Below, in pieces: positions 59,690 through 64,000 of a DNA stretch of 64,000 nucleotides. The stretch's first letter is position 1, and each line of letters starts with the position of its first letter. The notes beneath the pieces were generated by a model. The model was given only the letters and a program-made list of their open reading frames with translations, was not told the DNA's origin and did not search any database. Made by a program: the position numbers and the translations under genes. The stretch is from assembly GCF_030341905.1 (NCBI RefSeq), contig NZ_JATAAF010000009.1, forward strand, positions 1-64,000, in the 5' to 3' direction. Source of the stretch: Porticoccus sp. W117. GTDB taxonomy: Bacteria; Pseudomonadota; Gammaproteobacteria; Pseudomonadales; Porticoccaceae.

Positions 59690-61687
59690 ATGAAAACCTA
59701 CTCCATTGGCATCGATACCGGTGGCACGTACACCGACGCCGTTATCATGGACGCCCAAAGTCGCCGCCTGGTGGCCTCAGCCAAAGCCTTGACCACCAAA
59801 GGCGATCTCGCGCTGGGCGTCGGCGAAGCGCTGGAGAAAGTACTGGTATCCGCCGGAGAAACCATCGACCGCAGCGCTATCAACCTGGTATCTCTGTCAA
59901 CCACACTGGCAACCAATGCTCTGGTGGAAGGCCACGGCTCGGCGGTGGGTGTATTTCTGATCGGCTTTGACGACGGCATGGCGGCACGCACACAAATTGC
60001 CAAAGCTGTGCCCAGCGCCAAGGTTTTCCGCATCCGGGGCGGGCACAAATACACCGGGCAGGAACAGGCCGCACTGGACACCAAAGCCATAGAAACTGTA
60101 CTGGCTAACGAGGGCGCAAACCTGGATGCTTTTGCGGTTGCCTCACACTACTCCGTGCGCAACCCCAACCACGAGCGCCGCACCGAAGAACTGATTCACC
60201 AGATAACCGGCTGCCCGGTTACCGCCTCCTGCGATTTGTCCGCAGCTCTCGATGGCCCCAAACGCGCTCTTACCGCAACCTTTAATGCGCGAATTATTTC
60301 CCTGATTGTCGCCCTTGAGCAGGCCGTGCGCAGCAGCATGGCCAAACAGGGTATCGACGCACAATTGATGATCGTAAAAGGTGACGGTTCTATTGCCACT
60401 GCAGAATCGGTGATTGCCAAACCCATTGAAACCATTCTCTCTGGCCCTGCCGCCAGTGTTATTGGCGCGCGTTTCCTGGCCAATAAAGCGGACTTTGTGC
60501 TGTCCGATATTGGCGGCACCACATCGGACATCGCCACGGTGATCAACGGCTGGCCGAAACTCAATGAGCAAGGCTCAGAAGTGGGAGGCTTTCGCACTCT
60601 GGTGCGAGCCATCGACATGCAAACTTTCGGCTTGGGTGGCGACAGCAAGGCCGAAGTGGATTTTGAAGGGGTGGTTTCCCTGGGCAACAATCGCGTTGTG
60701 CCCATGTCACTGCTGGCGCATCGCTGGCCCCATATCGTGGATGAATTAGCCGCCGCACTGACAAAGAACAAGGGCATGCGAGGAGCTACCCACTACCTGC
60801 TGTTCCCGGAGGGCACAGAACCCGGCGTATTCCCCAACGACCTGAGCGCAGCAGAAAAAGATTTTCTGGCGAGGCTCAAGCCGGATAAACCAACGCTTTA
60901 TAACGACGCCATATACGGCGCCGCTGACCGCTCGCGGGTTACGCGCCTGGTCAATCGCGGCATTATTCAGGAGTCCGGCTGCACCCCTTCCGATGCTGCT
61001 CACATACTGGGGCTGCAATCCCAGTGGTCGGCAAAAGGGGCGCAGCTGGCGTTTGAATTATTGGGCCGCGCCAATGGGCTCATCTCCGCCGATGTAGAAG
61101 CTGACGTTAACCGGCTCGCGCAAAAGGTACACGCCGCGGTAGCGGGTAAGAGTACCCGCCTGGTGGTGGAGACATTGGCCGGCAAAAAATTTGCTGACAA
61201 TGACCCGCTGCTGTCTTCGGTAGCAAACAATACTCACCGGGTCAGCAACCTGAGGGTTTCCCTGGTACCGAACATAGATGTTATTGCCGTGGGCGGGCCT
61301 GCGGGGGTTTTCTATCCGGCCGTGGGCGAACGCCTGGGGTGCGAGGTGATCATTCCTCAAGACGCCGAGGTGGCCAATGCCATTGGCGCCGCCACCGGTT
61401 CAATCAAGGTTCAGAGCGTAGTGGAAATCACGCGTTCCGATGCCGGAGGGTACCTGATCCACACTCACGAGGAACCTGTAGCCTGCAGCTCAGGGCCAAA
61501 AGCCATCGACATGGCTCGCCAGCTGGCCCACGACCGGGCGCAGGCGGAATCAGAACTGATGGGTGGCCACTCCGGTGAAATAGAAATATCCGTCGATCGA
61601 ATTGATGTCCCCGGCCTCGACGAGAGCATCAGCCTGGTGGCTGCAACAGTGACGGCTGAAGTGGTTAGTAAAGTCAAAGAAGGCTAG
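59690..61687 (+). CDS. Hydantoinase/oxoprolinase A-type ATPase
   Basis: 665 residues from the ATG at 59690; the frame extends upstream but relatives start at MKTYSIGIDTGGTYTDAV. ASKHA-fold ATP sites are GIDTGGTYTD (7-16) and DIGGTTSD (about 273-280); ETILSGPAASVIGA lies between. The HyuA family hydrolyses cyclic amides with ATP, usually with a HyuB partner, which is absent here. Lone HyuA-like proteins occur near corrinoid methyltransferase genes, where an activating or C1-related role has been suggested only by context. Hydrolysis of a creatinine- or hydantoin-type ring yielding sarcosine precursors is another reading. The stop codon lies in the arm of the inverted-repeat element. Confidence 0.82.
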   Translation: MKTYSIGIDTGGTYTDAVIMDAQSRRLVASAKALTTKGDLALGVGEALEKVLVSAGETIDRSAINLVSLSTTLATNALVEGHGSAVGVFLIGFDDGMAARTQIAKAVPSAKVFRIRGGHKYTGQEQAALDTKAIETVLANEGANLDAFAVASHYSVRNPNHERRTEELIHQITGCPVTASCDLSAALDGPKRALTATFNARIISLIVALEQAVRSSMAKQGIDAQLMIVKGDGSIATAESVIAKPIETILSGPAASVIGARFLANKADFVLSDIGGTTSDIATVINGWPKLNEQGSEVGGFRTLVRAIDMQTFGLGGDSKAEVDFEGVVSLGNNRVVPMSLLAHRWPHIVDELAAALTKNKGMRGATHYLLFPEGTEPGVFPNDLSAAEKDFLARLKPDKPTLYNDAIYGAADRSRVTRLVNRGIIQESGCTPSDAAHILGLQSQWSAKGAQLAFELLGRANGLISADVEADVNRLAQKVHAAVAGKSTRLVVETLAGKKFADNDPLLSSVANNTHRVSNLRVSLVPNIDVIAVGGPAGVFYPAVGERLGCEVIIPQDAEVANAIGAATGSIKVQSVVEITRSDAGGYLIHTHEEPVACSSGPKAIDMARQLAHDRAQAESELMGGHSGEIEISVDRIDVPGLDESISLVAATVTAEVVSKVKEG

Positions 61688-61955
61688 GGGCTGTTAACAA
61701 TCATTTGATCGTTGCTGTTGCTCCTGAAAAGGCGTCAGGCAAGGCGTGAGGAGTGCGGTTTGGTTGCTCCAAATGAGCGACGAATAACACAGCATGACGC
61801 TTTTTCAGGGGCAACCCGAAGGGCTGGGCCCATTTTTTGCTCCAGCTGCGTTATCAGTCGCTTATGTAGAATAACTACACGGCACTCCTTCTGCCTTGCT
61901 GGAACAAAAAATGAACTCCAGCAGCAATGACCAAATGATTGTTAACAGCCCCTAG
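61684..61955. mobile_element. 272-bp inverted-repeat element, copy 2
   Basis: Perfect 24-bp arms (61684-61707 and 61932-61955; outer end CTAGGGGCTGTTAACAATCA) around a core that matches, in reverse orientation, the core at 8319-8536. Shared blocks include ATAAGCGACTGATAACGCAG and GGCAGAAGGAGTGCC. The left arm contains the hydantoinase stop codon (61685-61687). No open frame of note. Confidence 0.8.
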
Positions 61956-61961
61956 AAACTA

Positions 61962-61993
61962 AAAAAGCCCTTCTCCTTTTCGGAGAAGGGCTT
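61962..61993. terminator. Bidirectional terminator GCCCTTCTCC / GGAGAAGGGC
   Basis: A 10-12 bp perfect stem with a short TTTTC loop, preceded by an A-run and followed by TTTT. It ends the hydantoinase transcript and the convergent TPR gene. Confidence 0.85.
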
Positions 61994-62056
61994 TTCAGCG
62001 TTTGCTCTGACTACTTACTTAGAAACTATTGTCCTGAAATAAGTGTTCAGAAGCGA

Positions 62057-62545
62057 TTAAGCGCCTTTGTTGGTTTTTGCCAGGTCCAGGTTGCGCTCAA
62101 CATACAGCTTTTGGCTACCTACTTTGGTGGCGGTTTCCAGGTCTTTCACGCTGGCGTCAAAGTTGCCCAGTACAAAGTTCAGTACACCGCGGTTGTTGTG
62201 TGCTACAGACTGCTCAAAGCCAGATTCAACAGCGAGGTCGCAGTAGGCTTGTGCATTTTCCAGCTGGCCGCTGGCAACATAAGCAACGCACAGGTTGTTG
62301 AGGATCGGCGCGCGACGCAGGCTGCTTCCGGTATTTTCCAGTGCTTTGTGCAGCTTGGCGATACCGGCATCGTAATTGCCAGCTTCAACTTCGCGGGTGC
62401 CATGCACTTCGCGGTCAGAGGTGCGCAGTTGCATAGCCAGATCCTGATCAGCACTTACAGGCTGTACAGTGGCCAAACCAAGAATGAAAGTTCCTGCAAC
62501 CAGGGACAGGGCGCGTACGGTAGATACTGAAGTAAATTTAGCCAT
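62057..62545 (-). CDS. Secreted TPR-like protein
   Basis: 162 residues. Signal peptide about 1-32 (ALSLVAGTFILGLATVQPVSA), then two to three TPR-like helix pairs: EVEAGNYDAGIAKLHKALE, LNNLCVAYVASGQLENAQAY and HNNRGVLNFVLGNFDASVKD. A periplasmic protein-protein interaction module; function unknown. It is divergent from the CadC-type regulator with a 277-base gap, and may be its target. Confidence 0.8.
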   Translation of the reverse strand: MAKFTSVSTVRALSLVAGTFILGLATVQPVSADQDLAMQLRTSDREVHGTREVEAGNYDAGIAKLHKALENTGSSLRRAPILNNLCVAYVASGQLENAQAYCDLAVESGFEQSVAHNNRGVLNFVLGNFDASVKDLETATKVGSQKLYVERNLDLAKTNKGA

Positions 62546-62822
62546 TTTATCTGCCTCTCTATCTTTAAACTGTTGTGGTTAAGCGAGTTGTGGTTTTGTT
62601 GGCCGATCACTGCGATACGGTTGAGCGCATTCTAGGTTTGCCCCCTGCTTTCGACCTGATGAAATCCCATAAAAACCCTAAAAAAAACCTAATGAATTCC
62701 TGATGAACCCACATTTAGTCGCTGCAAGTGCTTATTTTTCCTTGATTTCAAAGGAATGAGCCTATACAACGGCCCTGTTTACCCATTTCCGGATACGCCA
62801 TTTTTTTATGGATAGAAGTTTG

Positions 62823-64000
62823 ATGGATGAAGATAACAACAGGCTGAGCTCACCCTTTGGTATCGGGCCACACCGGGTTGATCCCGGCGCCAATCGCATC
62901 ACCAATGGCGAATACACCAGCGTTGTTGAACCCAAGGCAATGGCCGTTCTTTGCGTGCTGGCGTATCGCGCTGGGGAAACAGTCAGTCGGGAGCAATTGC
63001 TGCAACTGGTATGGCCTGGGCGAGTGGTGGTGGAAGAAACCCTGACCAGAGCCATATCCCAGTTACGAAATGCTCTGGGCGATTCCCCCAAAGAATCGAG
63101 CTACATCCGCACAGTGCCCAAACAGGGCTATCGCCTCGTCGCCGAGGTAAACACATTGGCGCCCGCCTCCAAGAGCGTTGCGACAGAGCCAACACCCAAA
63201 CCCGTTGATCCGCCGTCACCCCCCACTGCAGAAGCGACCCGGCGACGCTGGTGGCCAGGCATTGCCATTGCGGCCGCTTTAGCTGCGGCACTGTGGCTAC
63301 TCTGGCCAAGCACACTTACACCAATGGCACCAAAAACACCAACAGCCAAGCAACCGGTGGCAGTGGCAAGCGCGCGACCGTCGCTAGCGGTATTGCCATT
63401 CAGAAACCTGAGTGCAGACCCGCAAAGTGGTTATTTTGCCGAGGGGGTGAGCGAAGAATTGCTGGCGGCCCTGGCCAGTGTTCCGGGGTTGCGAGTACCT
63501 TCACGGCGCTCATCTTTTGCATTTAAGGGGCAGGACGTTTCCCTGGCAGAAATAGCCGATGCCCTTCAGGTGCGCCATATTCTCGAAGGCAGCGTGCGCC
63601 GCTCTGGCAACACCCTGCGCATCAGCGCCCAGTTGATTGACGCCAGCAGCGACAGCAACCTGTGGTCACGCCAGTACGAACGCGACCTGGATGGTGTATT
63701 TGCGGTGCAGCAGGAAATTGCCAACGAAGTGGCCAGTGTGCTGCAGGGCAAATTGTTGGCAAACAGCCAATCCGTTGAAATATCGCGCACCGAGAACATC
63801 CAGGCCTACAACGCTTATTTACAGGGCCTGTACTGGTGGATGAACGGCGACATCAGCGCCTGGTATTACCAGGCCAGAGATTCTTTCGAACACGCTGTCA
63901 CCCTGGACCCGGACTTTGCGCCGGCCCACGCCGGGCTCGCCTATATCTATGCGCGTTCCAATTACTACAACAACTACCAGCCCATAGCCGTCACCGAAGA
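62823..64000 (+). CDS. CadC-type membrane transcription regulator (3' end outside window)
   Basis: Runs off the window after about 392 codons. An OmpR/PhoB-type winged helix occupies residues 10-108 (EPKAMAVLCVLAYRAGE, TLTRAISQLRNALGD, IRTVPKQGYRLVAEV). A Pro-rich linker and one membrane helix follow (about 143-161, WWPGIAIAAALAAALWLLW). The periplasmic part starts RPSLAVLPFRNLSADPQSGYF and then shows TPR-like repeats. This is the layout of ToxR/CadC regulators that sense envelope conditions and act on DNA from the membrane. The start is uncertain: ATG at 62823 with AGAAG upstream, or an in-frame ATG at 62808. Confidence 0.85.
   Translation, partial: MDEDNNRLSSPFGIGPHRVDPGANRITNGEYTSVVEPKAMAVLCVLAYRAGETVSREQLLQLVWPGRVVVEETLTRAISQLRNALGDSPKESSYIRTVPKQGYRLVAEVNTLAPASKSVATEPTPKPVDPPSPPTAEATRRRWWPGIAIAAALAAALWLLWPSTLTPMAPKTPTAKQPVAVASARPSLAVLPFRNLSADPQSGYFAEGVSEELLAALASVPGLRVPSRRSSFAFKGQDVSLAEIADALQVRHILEGSVRRSGNTLRISAQLIDASSDSNLWSRQYERDLDGVFAVQQEIANEVASVLQGKLLANSQSVEISRTENIQAYNAYLQGLYWWMNGDISAWYYQARDSFEHAVTLDPDFAPAHAGLAYIYARSNYYNNYQPIAVTE

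Noticed and set aside
1-64000. CRISPR array
   Set aside because: The repeats seen are single palindromes scattered between genes, with no regular repeat-spacer pattern and no cas gene.

Overview
This window comes from a Gram-negative gammaproteobacterium, most likely a marine, heterotrophic member of the Cellvibrionales/Pseudomonadales type. That placement is inferred from the rnr-rlmB and rpsF-rpsR-DUF2232-rplI-dnaB gene order, the TonB-dependent receptor, the osmolyte (betaine/sarcosine) genes and the ovothiol genes; no species is claimed. Many intergenic gaps hold short palindromic repeats of at least six sequence families, some of them several times.

Layout. 1-820: a start-less coding remnant and repeats. 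0.8-8.2 kb (minus strand): acs, panD, panC, dnaB, then rplI, a DUF2232 membrane gene, rpsR and rpsF with a recognisable promoter and structured leader. 8.3-21.1 kb: a block lying between two parts of a usually neighbouring housekeeping cluster. It holds a CDP-alcohol phosphatidyltransferase, a tightly packed RDD/SpoIIM/DUF4129/DUF4350/MoxR/DUF58 membrane-AAA operon, a BPSS1780-type membrane protein, a DUF3012 lipoprotein, and a two-gene ovothiol module (PLP lyase candidate plus OvoA). 21.1-24.6 kb: rlmB, rnr and tRNA-Leu(CAG).

24.6-34.1 kb is a defence island bounded by the tRNA-Leu 3' end and a degenerate copy of that end. Six co-directional genes read Fic, HsdR, HsdM, HsdS, SIR2-domain protein, PD-(D/E)XK protein with a PUA-like tail. 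A promoter upstream of Fic has a perfect palindrome filling its 17-bp spacer. No integrase is visible.

34.2-61.7 kb looks like one methylated-glycine and C1 programme: tetrameric sarcosine oxidase (soxBDAG), two GlxA-type regulators, an MFS and a BCCT transporter, then a seven-gene corrinoid operon (corrinoid protein, DUF1638, PF13769 protein, zinc/Fe-S MTHFR-C protein, MetF-like reductase, methyltetrahydrofolate:corrinoid methyltransferase, RamA-like 2Fe-2S activator). It continues with a dimethylglycine-dehydrogenase-like flavoprotein, a TPR-sulfotransferase, a TonB receptor and a lone hydantoinase-A-like ATPase. The inferred flow is betaine uptake, corrinoid-dependent removal of one methyl to tetrahydrofolate, then flavin-dependent oxidation of dimethylglycine and sarcosine to glycine. 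No Rieske-type GbcAB and no MttB-type substrate methyltransferase is present in the window, so the first demethylating enzyme is missing or unrecognised. This is the best candidate for an under-described system.

61.7-64.0 kb: a second copy of a ~270-bp inverted-repeat element also found at 8.3 kb, a secreted TPR-like protein and a CadC-type membrane transcription regulator cut by the window end.
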